The notes beneath the pieces are model-generated. The model worked only from the letters and a program-made list of their open reading frames with translations. It had not been told where the DNA came from and searched no databases. The translations under genes and the position numbers were made by a program. Source: JAEKNW01 sp963678375 (lineage in GTDB: Bacteria > Cloacimonadota > Cloacimonadia > Cloacimonadales > JAFGVF01). Taken from it: DNA of 64,000 nucleotides. The stretch lies in the NCBI GenBank assembly GCA_963678375.2, contig CAXXQH010000001.1:186001-250000 (forward strand). Direction: 5' to 3'. Each line of letters opens with the position of its first letter. The first letter of the stretch is position 1. Of the stretch, positions 10,322 through 19,628 are shown piece by piece.

Positions 10322-12667
10322 ATGAAAAGTAAGTCATTTTTTTTAATATTATTGTTATTATCTACCTTAACCAGTGTTTTTGCTCAGAGGTATTTTGAGT
10401 ACTATTTCAAAATTCCCTTTGAGAATACAAAGAGAACCAAATTTCTCAATGATATATGTTCAGTTGATAAAATAGACAACAACTTCATCTATGCTTATGC
10501 AAACCCAAAAGAATTTACTGAAGTAATCCTAAATTTTCCAAAATACGAGTTACTGACTAATCCCTCAAAAGAATTTCATGTTTCAATAGCTAAAAATATT
10601 AATGAAATGAGAGATTGGGATTCGTATCCCTCATTTTCAACTTATGTTGCAATAATGAACCAGTTCGCCATTGATCATCCTAACTTATGTAGTGTAGAAA
10701 CAATTGGAATGTCAGTAGATAATCGTGAAATAATTGTTGCTAAAATTTCTGATAATGTTGACTTAGAGGAAGCTGAACCAAAATTCTTTTACTCAGGTCA
10801 AATGCATGGTGATGAAATTGTTTGTTCAATATTGTTCTTACGCTTGATTGATTATTTACTCGAAAACTATGCTAGTGATCCAGAAATTTCTGATATTGTA
10901 AATAATACTCAAATATATATTAATCCTTTAGCTAATCCTGATGGATTATATACCGATAACGATGAAAATATTTATGGAGCTACAAGATATAACGCAAATG
11001 GAGTAGACCTTAATAGAAATTATCCAGGGGCAAATGGAAATCCAAACCCAGATGATAACCCTCTTCAAATTGAGAACCAAGCAATGATGGATTTTGCTCA
11101 ACAACACAGATTCGTAATGTCAGCAAATTCTCATAGTGGTGTTGTTGTAGTAAACTACCCTTGGGACACGTGGCCAAGACTCCATCCTGATGATAACTGG
11201 TTTCAGTATGTAAGCAGATTATATGCAGATACCGTTCAGGAAAATGCTCCAGCCCCTTATATGACAGATTTTGATAATGGAATAACAAATGGTTATGCCT
11301 GGTATGTCGCTATTGGTTCACGGCAAGATTGGTTTAATTATTATCGCAACTGCCGTGAGATAACTATAGAATTATCTTTTAATAAAACTGTACCAGCTAA
11401 TCAGTTAAATGCCCACTGGGAATATAATTATCAAGCAATGATTGAGTGGTTAAAGCAAGTTCAATATGGTATTAGAGGAAGTGTTACTGATGCATCAGGA
11501 AATCCAATAGAAGCAAAGATAGAGATATTAAATCATGAAGCAGACAATTCTTTCATTTATAGTTCTCCCCTACTAGGTGATTACTATCGTCCAATTTATG
11601 CAGGAACATATAGTATGCTTGTATCAGCTCAAGGATATGAAAGTCAAACTATAGCTGATATCATAGTAGAAAACGACTCTTTTACTGAAGTAAACATTGT
11701 ATTAAATCAATCTATTATCACTTCCATTGAGGGTTATGTTTATGATAGTTTAGACCAACCTATAACTAATGCCAGCATATCATTATCAGGTTCAAGTAAT
11801 TATAATTCTTCAACAAATACTGCTGGATATTTTCAGTTAGCAGATATTTATAGCGGACAATACATGATTTCGGTTTCAGCAACTGGCTTTCAATCTTATA
11901 TTGACAACATAGAAATAAATGACAATACACAAGCACTAGAAATAATCTTAGATCCATCAACAGCAATTTCTTTTGAAAATGAACTTTCTGAAGACTGGTT
12001 TTCTTCGACAACAATACCTTGGTCCAGAGATAATAACCAAGCATATGATGGCAATTTTAGTCTCAAATCAGGGATTATTGGTAATGAAACTAGTAGTGAT
12101 ATTCAAATTCAAATGGAAAGTCAGCAATCTGTGATATCATTTTATTATAAAGTTTCTTCAGAAGATGGTTACGATTACTTTTCCTTCTATATAAACGGTG
12201 AGCAGGTTGACTCTTGGAGTGGTGAAGTTGATTGGTCTTATACAGAATATCCCGTGCAAGAAGGAATAAATAGCTTTAGATGGGTTTATGAAAAAGATTT
12301 TTCAGTCCAAGAAGGAAATGATTGTGCTTGGATTGATCTAGTCCAACTACCTTCAGTTACTTCTAATGATTTAAATGAAATATCACAAGTAATTGATCCA
12401 ATATCATGCTACCCGAATCCTTTTAATCCTCAGGTAAATATACGTTACTATCAAGCTAAAAACCAAAACCTAAACAATATCTCAGTTTATAACATTAAGG
12501 GACAAAAAGTTACTGAGATTGAACTTCATAAGGATAAGTCTGGTTATCAAACAGTTTTATGGAATGGTAAAGATACAACTAATAATCCTGTGGCTTCTGG
12601 AATTTATTTTATTGTCCTAGACAATGGTAAACACAAGTTCACTGAAAAAGTTATGTTAATGAAATAA
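10322..12667 (+). CDS. Secreted M14-family zinc carboxypeptidase with C-terminal sorting domain
   Basis: 781 residues. An N-terminal signal peptide ends SVFAQ near residue 22. The M14 catalytic domain (about 95-375) shows the first zinc motif HGDE (H162, E165), the VDLNRNYPG segment, the third zinc ligand in ANSHSG (H271) and the general base in EITIELSF (E350), so the active site looks complete. Two carboxypeptidase-regulatory-like beta domains follow at about 382-465 and 469-545, then a jelly-roll-like segment (546-685). The end is a FlgD-like domain (CYPNPFNPQ near 696, SGIYF, terminal MLMK) typical of proteins sorted to the surface in FCB bacteria. It probably degrades extracellular peptides. 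The (p)ppGpp enzyme starts 10 nt downstream, so the two are likely co-transcribed. Confidence 0.92.
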   Translation: MKSKSFFLILLLLSTLTSVFAQRYFEYYFKIPFENTKRTKFLNDICSVDKIDNNFIYAYANPKEFTEVILNFPKYELLTNPSKEFHVSIAKNINEMRDWDSYPSFSTYVAIMNQFAIDHPNLCSVETIGMSVDNREIIVAKISDNVDLEEAEPKFFYSGQMHGDEIVCSILFLRLIDYLLENYASDPEISDIVNNTQIYINPLANPDGLYTDNDENIYGATRYNANGVDLNRNYPGANGNPNPDDNPLQIENQAMMDFAQQHRFVMSANSHSGVVVVNYPWDTWPRLHPDDNWFQYVSRLYADTVQENAPAPYMTDFDNGITNGYAWYVAIGSRQDWFNYYRNCREITIELSFNKTVPANQLNAHWEYNYQAMIEWLKQVQYGIRGSVTDASGNPIEAKIEILNHEADNSFIYSSPLLGDYYRPIYAGTYSMLVSAQGYESQTIADIIVENDSFTEVNIVLNQSIITSIEGYVYDSLDQPITNASISLSGSSNYNSSTNTAGYFQLADIYSGQYMISVSATGFQSYIDNIEINDNTQALEIILDPSTAISFENELSEDWFSSTTIPWSRDNNQAYDGNFSLKSGIIGNETSSDIQIQMESQQSVISFYYKVSSEDGYDYFSFYINGEQVDSWSGEVDWSYTEYPVQEGINSFRWVYEKDFSVQEGNDCAWIDLVQLPSVTSNDLNEISQVIDPISCYPNPFNPQVNIRYYQAKNQNLNNISVYNIKGQKVTEIELHKDKSGYQTVLWNGKDTTNNPVASGIYFIVLDNGKHKFTEKVMLMK

Positions 12668-12677
12668 GTCAGATAAC

Positions 12678-14834
12678 ATGCTCAATAACTCAGCTTTAGA
12701 AAATAGAATAATCAAAGAGATTGTAGAACTAAAAAACAATCTTGATCTTGAAATGTTTAATAGAGCAGTTAGTCTTGCTACTAAAGCTCATACCAAACAA
12801 AAGAGATTATCAGGAGAGAATTATATTATTCACCCCCTGCATGTTGCTTTAATACTAGCTAAGATGAACTCTGATACAGACACTATCTGTGCTGCTATAC
12901 TTCATGATACTTTAGAAGACACTAATCTAACAGAAGAAGATATTACTAAAAATTTTGGACAGACTATTTTTCGTTTGGTAGAAGGTGTTACAAAGTTAGA
13001 TTCTTATCATTATGTGAGAAAAAAGAATCAAATTATTAAACAAGCTGAAAACTTCAGGAAACTCTTACTTTTCACGATAAAAGATGTCAGGGTTCTTTTG
13101 ATAAAATTAGCAGACAGATTGCATAATATGAGAACAATAACATATATGGATTGGAACAGACAAATACGGATTGCTCAAGAAACTATAGAAATATATGCAC
13201 CATTAGCTAATCGGTTTGGTTTGTCTGTAATCAAAAGCGAGTTAGAGGACTTATCTTTCAAGATAATCAATCCTGACGAGTATGAACTTATATCTAGTAT
13301 GATAAAGGCAAAAAGTCAAAGCCGAGAACAATACATAAAAGGTGTTATCAAAGAAACAATTGCAGCATTATCTAAACTTGATATAGATTTCGATATTCAC
13401 GGGAGAAACAAAGACTATTATTCTATATACAGGAAACATGTTAGAAAAAATATTTCTTACGAAGAAATATATGATTTAATTGCTATAAGAATTATTACAA
13501 GTTCAATTGAACTATGTTATAGGATATTAGGAATAATCCATTCTCTTTTCCAACCTATCAATAACAGGTTTAAAGATTACATTTCAAAACCTAAGGAAAA
13601 TAACTACCAATCTCTTCACACTTTAGTAATAGGACCTAGTGCAAAGAAAATTGAATTCCAGATTAGGACAAAAGAGATGCATTTGATTGCTGAAGAGGGT
13701 ATTGCTGCTCATTGGAAATATAAAGAAAATCATCTTAACTTAGAACATAATTTCGTTAAGCAAATAGAGAAAATAAGATCGTTTATTTCTTTATCTAATA
13801 TTGAAGAAGACTTTATAGAAACCTTTAAAAGCAATTTTTTGCATGATGAAATCATTGTTGTTACACCAAGAGGAGATTATATAAAGTTACCCAAAGACTC
13901 AACTCCAATAGATTTTGCTTTTGCCTTACACACTGAAGTTGGATTAACTTGCATTGGTGCTAGAGTTAACTCTGATTTTGTTCCTTTAAGGACGGTTCTG
14001 CAAAATGGTGACACAATATCAATAATAACTTCTGCAAAAGCAAGTCCCAGTTATGATTGGCTACGTATTGTAAAAACTGCTAAAGCAAAAGCTAATATAA
14101 AATCTTTTTTCAAGAAAAAAATGCTAGCTGATGCTATATTATTAGGTAAAGAGATTTTTAATAAACGAATTAGAAAAAGTCCTTTCAAAATAAAAAAAGA
14201 TTGTGATGTACTCAAATTAGCACAACATTTTAAGTATCCTAATATACAAGAATTCTATGCGGGTCTTGGAAGTGGAAAGTTGAATTTCTCTGATGTATTG
14301 GACTTTCTCAAGGAAAGTTCTCAAGCAAAATCCCTAGTGATTCCTCCAGAGGTTGATAAATTTGTAACAAGTGACTCAATGCAAGATACAATATATTTGG
14401 ATGATATTAATAATCTTATGGTTAATTTTGCAAAGTGCTGTAATCCACATTATGGGGATGATATCTTAGGTTACGTTACAAGAGGAAGAGGCATCACGAT
14501 TCATAGATCAGATTGTCAAAATAAAAACTTTTTGAGAATTAAAAATAATGAAGCTGATAGGATTTTTACAATATCATGGGATAAAGAAAAGATAGTAAGA
14601 AAACCTAAAACTATTGAAATTTCTGGTTATCACAATAAATTAATATTTTATGATATAGTTCAAACAATCAATAATTTTAATATTGATGTTTTGGAGAATA
14701 ATTACTCTGCCTCAAATGATAGATTCACCTATACCCTTAAATTTGATAGTAATCATTTTAAAAACCTCCCTATTCTAATCCAAAGCATTAAGAGAATAGA
14801 AGGAGTTAGCAAAGTTAAATACTTCAATGATTAA
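12678..14834 (+). CDS. relA: Bifunctional (p)ppGpp synthetase/hydrolase (RelA/SpoT homologue)
   Basis: 718 residues, the normal long RSH length. The HD hydrolase domain keeps H52 and the HD pair at 76-77 plus ED at 80-81, so hydrolysis should work. The synthetase domain has RNKDYYSIYRK and the ENNYQSLHT motif. TGS (VVTPRGDYIKLP, DFAFALHTEVG), a zinc-finger-like CCNPHYGDDI segment and a C-terminal ACT domain follow. It makes and removes the stringent-response alarmone. The start lies 10 nt after the carboxypeptidase stop with no clear Shine-Dalgarno, so translation may depend on coupling. Both domains look intact, which argues for a bifunctional Rel rather than a synthetase-only RelA. Confidence 0.95.
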   Translation: MLNNSALENRIIKEIVELKNNLDLEMFNRAVSLATKAHTKQKRLSGENYIIHPLHVALILAKMNSDTDTICAAILHDTLEDTNLTEEDITKNFGQTIFRLVEGVTKLDSYHYVRKKNQIIKQAENFRKLLLFTIKDVRVLLIKLADRLHNMRTITYMDWNRQIRIAQETIEIYAPLANRFGLSVIKSELEDLSFKIINPDEYELISSMIKAKSQSREQYIKGVIKETIAALSKLDIDFDIHGRNKDYYSIYRKHVRKNISYEEIYDLIAIRIITSSIELCYRILGIIHSLFQPINNRFKDYISKPKENNYQSLHTLVIGPSAKKIEFQIRTKEMHLIAEEGIAAHWKYKENHLNLEHNFVKQIEKIRSFISLSNIEEDFIETFKSNFLHDEIIVVTPRGDYIKLPKDSTPIDFAFALHTEVGLTCIGARVNSDFVPLRTVLQNGDTISIITSAKASPSYDWLRIVKTAKAKANIKSFFKKKMLADAILLGKEIFNKRIRKSPFKIKKDCDVLKLAQHFKYPNIQEFYAGLGSGKLNFSDVLDFLKESSQAKSLVIPPEVDKFVTSDSMQDTIYLDDINNLMVNFAKCCNPHYGDDILGYVTRGRGITIHRSDCQNKNFLRIKNNEADRIFTISWDKEKIVRKPKTIEISGYHNKLIFYDIVQTINNFNIDVLENNYSASNDRFTYTLKFDSNHFKNLPILIQSIKRIEGVSKVKYFND

Positions 14835-14857
14835 TTGTTATTTTTAGTTTTAAATAA

Positions 14858-15232
14858 TTATCGATGCGGATGTTTGGTTTGACTTCTAAAAACAATTATA
14901 CCACCGATTATAGCAATAACAATTATAGAAGCAATTGTAATAGCAACTAAGGGATGAATAACTCCTTGATTAAATACTGGTACATTCCAAGATCTATCAA
15001 CAGATCTTTTCTTCCATTTACTCTTATCAACTGGTCCAGGATCAGTTCCAGGCTCAGAAGTATATCCACCTTGATATGTAACATATTGAACTCCGCGAGA
15101 CTCGAATGTTTTCTGAAAAAAATATTCAACTAAAAAATATATGGCGAACACGCCAATGATAGCTGTAATTCCATATACTGTCCAACTGAGTATTTTCTTA
15201 TAATAAAACCAGTTATTATCTTCTCTAATCAT
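14858..15232 (-). CDS. Small two-pass membrane protein of unknown function
   Basis: 124 residues with two hydrophobic stretches: about 12-36 (ILSWTVYGITAIIGVFAIYF region) and 93-115 (AITIASIIVIAIIGG region). The stretch between them is polar and positively charged (KWKKRSVDRSW). GGAG sits six bases before the ATG. The start overlaps the end of the Bax-like gene by 8 nt, so translation is probably coupled. I do not recognise a family. Both ends would face the same side of the membrane. It is the last gene of the minus-strand run that begins with dnaX. Confidence 0.7.
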   Translation of the reverse strand: MIREDNNWFYYKKILSWTVYGITAIIGVFAIYFLVEYFFQKTFESRGVQYVTYQGGYTSEPGTDPGPVDKSKWKKRSVDRSWNVPVFNQGVIHPLVAITIASIIVIAIIGGIIVFRSQTKHPHR

Positions 15233-16010
15233 TCGTTCTCCAATTTTTTGATATGTCTCTAATAATTAGATTAATCATTCTTACATAATCATCACCAATC
15301 CCAGAGTAGCGAACAAGTCCTGGACTTAATGCTTCTCCATTTACAGTTAAATTTTTGTTTCTTAGCTTTTTCCTTAGAAGTCTGAATTGCTTATAAGCTC
15401 TATTCGTGTTGAGATTTAGCATATATTTTTTTACTGAATCATTCACAGAGTTAAATATTGCTATTTCATGAGTTTGCCCTTCTTCTCTACGGGAAGGAAC
15501 AATACCACTTCCTTGTTTATAAGTCCAGTGACCAAACATATTATTTGCTTTTTTAGCAAATACAGAAGTTCCCCAACCAGTTTCTATAGCAGTTTGAGAA
15601 ATAGCTAAGTCTCTAGGTATGATATCTACTCTTGATAAAATCTCTTTCCAATTAACTTGCTCATAACTTTCAGAAAGTTCAAGCTTATAAACTTTTTCTA
15701 TGTTATTAATATAATTAGCTTCATCAGCTGTCAATCTATTTTTTTTACTTAACTCAAGAATTTTTTTTCGGTTAGCTAATATTTCTTGATTCTCTGAATC
15801 GATAATTAGTGACATAAAATCACAAAACAGCTTTTTTCTCTGAGTAATATCACTAATCTTTGAAAAATCAAAGACACTTTTGGCGGAATATCTATCGGTA
15901 TTATAGTCATAACTAATATAGTTTTTGAATACTATTACACCGTATAGTTGATTGAAACTAATAAGAAAAAGTAACAGTTGTATGATGAGTTTAGAAATAA
16001 ACCTTTTCAT
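15225..16010 (-). CDS. Secreted Bax-like glucosaminidase (peptidoglycan hydrolase)
   Basis: 261 residues with an N-terminal signal sequence (about 1-24, LIIQLLLFLISF). The region around residues 130-165 (LAISQTAIETGWGTS, then NNMFGHWTY) is the hallmark of the Bax/FlgJ-type beta-N-acetylglucosaminidase family; the Glu of AIETGWG is the expected catalytic acid. These enzymes cut the glycan strands of peptidoglycan in the periplasm. The N-terminal 100 residues are lysine-rich and not assigned. The gene overlaps folA upstream and the small membrane protein downstream, so all three are in one operon, though their jobs are unrelated as far as can be seen. Confidence 0.82.
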   Translation of the reverse strand: MKRFISKLIIQLLLFLISFNQLYGVIVFKNYISYDYNTDRYSAKSVFDFSKISDITQRKKLFCDFMSLIIDSENQEILANRKKILELSKKNRLTADEANYINNIEKVYKLELSESYEQVNWKEILSRVDIIPRDLAISQTAIETGWGTSVFAKKANNMFGHWTYKQGSGIVPSRREEGQTHEIAIFNSVNDSVKKYMLNLNTNRAYKQFRLLRKKLRNKNLTVNGEALSPGLVRYSGIGDDYVRMINLIIRDISKNWRTND

Positions 16011-16488
16011 AATGCTTCTGAATAATTCTTATGTTTTGTGAGTTAGGAATTTCTATTTCTTTCGTCAACTTCCAGTTTTTTAGATCTATATTCGGGAAAA
16101 ATACATCTCCTTGAACTTCTAAATCAATTTCACTTAATATAAGCTTGCCTGCAAGAGGTAGATAAAGATCAAAAATCGACTTTCCCCCTATCACAAAAAA
16201 CGTTTCCTCAGCTTTCTCTAGTAAGTAAAACATCATTTCGCCAAAACCATTAACTACAGTTGCATCATCAATCTTAAGATTTTTATTGTTAGAAAAAATA
16301 TAATTTTTCCTATTAGGCAGTAATTTACCAATAGACTTATAGGTATTCATTCCCATAAGAACATTACTCCCAGAAGTAATGTTCTTAAAGCTATTTAGTT
16401 CCTCTGGAATATTCCATGGCATCTTATTATTTAAACCAATAACACCATTTCTTGAAATTGCTGCAATTATTATGACATTACTTTTCAT
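15991..16488 (-). CDS. folA: Dihydrofolate reductase
   Basis: 165 residues, standard size. Motifs in order: AAISRNGVIG, the substrate loop KMPWNIPEEL (W25, with E30 at the position of the usual active-site acid), the NADPH-binding MGMNTYKSIG and PNRKNYIFS, and FFVIGGKSIF. It reduces dihydrofolate to tetrahydrofolate with NADPH in the cytoplasm. It overlaps the upstream membrane gene by 11 nt and the downstream Bax-like gene by 20 nt. No thymidylate synthase is adjacent, although folA often sits beside thyA. The Shine-Dalgarno is weak, consistent with translational coupling. Confidence 0.93.
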   Translation of the reverse strand: MKSNVIIIAAISRNGVIGLNNKMPWNIPEELNSFKNITSGSNVLMGMNTYKSIGKLLPNRKNYIFSNNKNLKIDDATVVNGFGEMMFYLLEKAEETFFVIGGKSIFDLYLPLAGKLILSEIDLEVQGDVFFPNIDLKNWKLTKEIEIPNSQNIRIIQKHYEKVYF

Positions 16489-17050
16489 CTAAAATCTCTT
16501 TACTTTTATTTGCTTGTGGTTGAGCACTAACAATTATTGTTGCCATGAAGTCATCATACTTAGCATTGGAAGCTAATTCCCCAATACTGTTTAAGATTTC
16601 CATCATGTTCTTAAAAACTAACATTAGATTATATTGACGTTTCTTGTTCTTCTTGTCAATATAGGTAATGATAACATAACGTTTCTTGCTTTTACTCATA
16701 CTTATTTTACTAATTCCCTGAAATGGTATAACTCTCTTAATACCGATCAGTGACTTTGCTATTAATACTTCTTTAGTTAAAGTTAAAGTATGGATATTTA
16801 GTAAGTTTTGCATTATTGTGTTTAGACCAGCAAAAAAGATAATAATCGGTATTAGCTTTGCTATCATTGTAGCATCTGGAGAATTTGCTACATTAGTGAA
16901 TAAGTAATAGACAGCGTAAATACAAACTAGTATAGCAAATAACAAAATAATCAATCTAGTTAGGATACTAAAACTATAAGTCCTAGGTAAGCCTTTTTTT
17001 TGATTAATATTAATTAACTCTGCAGGATCAATTAACTTACGATTTGGCAT
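16478..17050 (-). CDS. Two-pass membrane protein, possibly PH-like
   Basis: I place the start at ATG 17050 (190 residues) because AGAGG lies six bases upstream; the longer frame would begin at TTG 17056. Two hydrophobic segments at about 25-50 and 62-82 form a hairpin in the membrane. The following roughly 100 residues are basic and beta-rich (VLIAKSLIGIKRVIPFQGIS), with KKRYVIITYIDKKNK. This layout resembles bacterial PH-like (DUF304-type) membrane proteins, but I cannot confirm the family. It overlaps the genes on both sides by a few bases and so belongs to the same operon. Confidence 0.68.
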   Translation of the reverse strand: MPNRKLIDPAELININQKKGLPRTYSFSILTRLIILLFAILVCIYAVYYLFTNVANSPDATMIAKLIPIIIFFAGLNTIMQNLLNIHTLTLTKEVLIAKSLIGIKRVIPFQGISKISMSKSKKRYVIITYIDKKNKKRQYNLMLVFKNMMEILNSIGELASNAKYDDFMATIIVSAQPQANKSKEILDEK

Positions 17051-17882
17051 TTTCAACCTCTATTTTAAGTTTTAATAGTTTATTTATATTTTCAAACATC
17101 TTGAAATTTCCTTGATAAGAACCTAAATCCTCACGTCTTCCATAACCATGAAAATCACTACCACCAGTAGAAATTAGATCCATATCACGGCATATCGCTT
17201 CTAATCTCTTTATTTGGGAAGGTGAGTGATCATAATAATAAGTCTCAATGCCATCAATCCCTGCTCTTCTAAAATAATGAATATCTTCAAGATTAATTGA
17301 CTTGTATGGGTGGGCTAGGACAGCAAATCCTCCTGCATTGTGAATTGCGGTGATAACTTCCAGGGGTGGTATATCGATTTTTGAAACATAAGCGAATCCA
17401 TTATCGCCAATATAACGGTCAAAAGCTTGCTGTTGATGACTAACTATACCTTTTTTTACTAAAGCTTGAGCTATATGAGGTCGACCAACTATATTCTCAT
17501 CGCCTACAAGTTCCTTAACTTCTGAAAAATCAATTTCAATATCATTTCCCTGCAATAGAGCAATAATCTTCTTTGCTCTTTCAATTCTGGATTTTTTTAT
17601 GCTATTCAGTAATCTTAATAAATTCTCATTTCCATAATCAATATCATAACCGAGTATATGAACTTCTCGACCTGCAAATCTACTTGAAATCTCAGTACCT
17701 TTTATAACTCGCATTTCTTTATAAAAATCAGCTGAGAAATTATTAAAGGCATCAACAGTATCATGGTCTGTGATTGCTATGGCTTTAAAACCTTTTCGAT
17801 AATAAGCTTCAAGAACCTCATCTAATGAATAACTACCATCAGATGCGGTAGTATGAATGTGTAAATCTATATAATTATTCAT
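17037..17882 (-). CDS. PHP-domain metal-dependent phosphoesterase (RNase AM / TrpH type)
   Basis: 281 residues from ATG 17882; an upstream TTG at 17903 is in frame, but AGAGGA suits the ATG better. The PHP motif starts at once: DLHIHTTASDGSYS (H8, H10), then ITDHDTVDA, KGTEIS, VLAHPYK and GGSDFHGYG, giving the expected metal ligands in all blocks. E. coli relatives (YciV/RNase AM) remove short 5' ends of rRNA precursors and hydrolyse 3',5'-nucleoside bisphosphates. The gene overlaps the uridine kinase end by 8 nt. A role in nucleotide turnover fits that neighbour, but substrate specificity is not readable from sequence. Confidence 0.88.
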   Translation of the reverse strand: MNNYIDLHIHTTASDGSYSLDEVLEAYYRKGFKAIAITDHDTVDAFNNFSADFYKEMRVIKGTEISSRFAGREVHILGYDIDYGNENLLRLLNSIKKSRIERAKKIIALLQGNDIEIDFSEVKELVGDENIVGRPHIAQALVKKGIVSHQQQAFDRYIGDNGFAYVSKIDIPPLEVITAIHNAGGFAVLAHPYKSINLEDIHYFRRAGIDGIETYYYDHSPSQIKRLEAICRDMDLISTGGSDFHGYGRREDLGSYQGNFKMFENINKLLKLKIEVENAKS

Positions 17883-18510
17883 ATGTGATTTTTTTCCTCT
17901 CAACTAAGATATGTTTCAAACGAGAGGTAATCATATCTATTGCAATTCGATTGTGTCCACCTTCAGGAACTATGATATCAGCATAGCGTTTTGTTGGTTC
18001 TACAAATCTAATATGCATTGGTCTGACCATTGCTCTATATCTCTGGATTATTGATTCTAATGTTCTTCCTCTTTCAGCCATATCTCTTTCAATTCTTCGT
18101 AAAATTCTAATATCAGAGTCAGTATCTACATATATTTTTATATCTAGAAGTTTTCTAATCTCTTCATTCTCAAATATTAATATCCCTTCTATTACGATTA
18201 TAGAATTAGGATATACTTTTATTGTTTCCTCTAATCTACTGTGAGTTTTAAAATCATAAATCGGTTGATTTACTGGGACAGAATCCTTTAATGCTCTGAT
18301 ATGATTAATAAGAAGCTCACTATCAATAGCACTTGGATGGTCATAGTTTATAGCATTTCTTTGCTCAAAACTTAAATCTACAAAATTCTTATAATAGGCG
18401 TCTTGGGGAATAACAGTTATATGATCTGATATACTTTCTTGTATAGCATTAGTAACACATGTTTTACCTGAACCGGTTCCACCGGCTATACCAATAATTA
18501 TAGGATTCAT
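17875..18510 (-). CDS. udk: Uridine kinase
   Basis: 211 residues from ATG 18510, which has AAGGAG at ideal spacing; the longer frame from 18531 would overlap the glycosyltransferase gene and lacks such a site. The P-loop GGTGSGKT (10-17) opens the protein. DAYYKN, the YDHPSAID segment, IVIEGILIF and VRPMHIRFVEPTKRYADIIVPEGG follow, all family signatures. It phosphorylates uridine and cytidine to UMP and CMP in pyrimidine salvage. It lies between a glycosyltransferase and the PHP phosphoesterase. Confidence 0.94.
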   Translation of the reverse strand: MNPIIIGIAGGTGSGKTCVTNAIQESISDHITVIPQDAYYKNFVDLSFEQRNAINYDHPSAIDSELLINHIRALKDSVPVNQPIYDFKTHSRLEETIKVYPNSIIVIEGILIFENEEIRKLLDIKIYVDTDSDIRILRRIERDMAERGRTLESIIQRYRAMVRPMHIRFVEPTKRYADIIVPEGGHNRIAIDMITSRLKHILVERKKITYE

Positions 18511-18518
18511 ATTTCTCC

Positions 18519-19628
18519 TTAATTTTTCCACTTATATTTCATAATAACTCCTCGTAAAGAGAATATTATGAATATTAATACATATACTAACGTAAAGATA
18601 AAATAGTATATTATATATTTTTTCTTATTAATTTTACTACAAAAAAAACTCATCATGAACAGTTCAGAAACTACTCTGAGACATAACAGGGTTAGAAACA
18701 TTGGCAGGAGATGAACCTGAAAAGGAACTATTGTTGCCAAAACTAAAAAAAAGATATAGTAAAAAAATACTACTATACTAAATAATTTTAAAGCCCATGG
18801 GAAATACTTAAATTTAGAAGCCCTTCTAGTGTCAAGATTTACATGTGAAGAAAAGCTCTCTTTTTCAAGTGTAATAACTGATGAATTAGGTGAAAAAAGA
18901 TATTTTTTCTTCCTCAGATGGACCCATAAATTAAATAACTGCAGGTCATCATCTCCAGAACGTATGTTCTTATACCTACCAAAACCATTTGCCTTAAGAT
19001 AACAAGATTTACGATAGGACATATTAGAGGCAGAAGCTGTCATTGGAGTGCCGTTGCCTAATCCACTTGCAGCAATAACTCTATAGAGAATTGCTTCAAA
19101 GGTTTTTATCTTATTTAATATGCTTTTTTTTCTAAACTTTACATGAGTGTAGGCTAATATGTAATCAGTCTCATTATCATAGGCTTTAACAAAAGACTCT
19201 ATCCACTTTGGATTTGTAATACAATCCGAATCAGTAAAAAGTAATATGTCATGATTCGCATGCTCAATACCTTTGGCAATTGCATACTTCTTTCCATTTC
19301 TTCGCCCCTTTTCAGGTAGCTGATATAGCTTTAGATTAAGCTTTGATGTATTGATATAGTCACAAATCATTTCATTAGTGTTATCAAAACTCCTATCATC
19401 AACTATTATTACTTCAAATAGCTCTTTTGGATAGGTCTGTTTTTCTAATGAATCAAGCAAATTATGAACATTTTTCTCTTCATTTCTAGCTGCAATGATA
19501 ACAGAAACAAGCTTTTGTGATTGGCTATCAACATTGCTCTTTTTAGATATCCTTATAAGTCCCAGTATTAAGTACCAGATCAATAAAACATAGACAGTTG
19601 AGAAGATTATAAAACTAAAAGCTAACAT
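18519..19628 (-). CDS. Membrane-anchored family 2 glycosyltransferase
   Basis: 369 residues. One N-terminal membrane segment (about 3-25), then a GT-A domain: VSVIIAARNEEKN at about 41, VIIVDDRSFDN, and FTDSDC as the metal-binding DxD-type site. An SGDDDLQLF segment near residue 220 is the likely acceptor-site acid. Two or three C-terminal membrane helices follow (about 280-365). Such processive-type enzymes transfer sugars to lipid or polymer acceptors at the inner face of the membrane; the product cannot be deduced. The ATG directly follows the dnaX stop (TAGATG), so translation is coupled. Confidence 0.86.
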   Translation of the reverse strand: MLAFSFIIFSTVYVLLIWYLILGLIRISKKSNVDSQSQKLVSVIIAARNEEKNVHNLLDSLEKQTYPKELFEVIIVDDRSFDNTNEMICDYINTSKLNLKLYQLPEKGRRNGKKYAIAKGIEHANHDILLFTDSDCITNPKWIESFVKAYDNETDYILAYTHVKFRKKSILNKIKTFEAILYRVIAASGLGNGTPMTASASNMSYRKSCYLKANGFGRYKNIRSGDDDLQLFNLWVHLRKKKYLFSPNSSVITLEKESFSSHVNLDTRRASKFKYFPWALKLFSIVVFFYYIFFLVLATIVPFQVHLLPMFLTLLCLRVVSELFMMSFFCSKINKKKYIIYYFIFTLVYVLIFIIFSLRGVIMKYKWKN

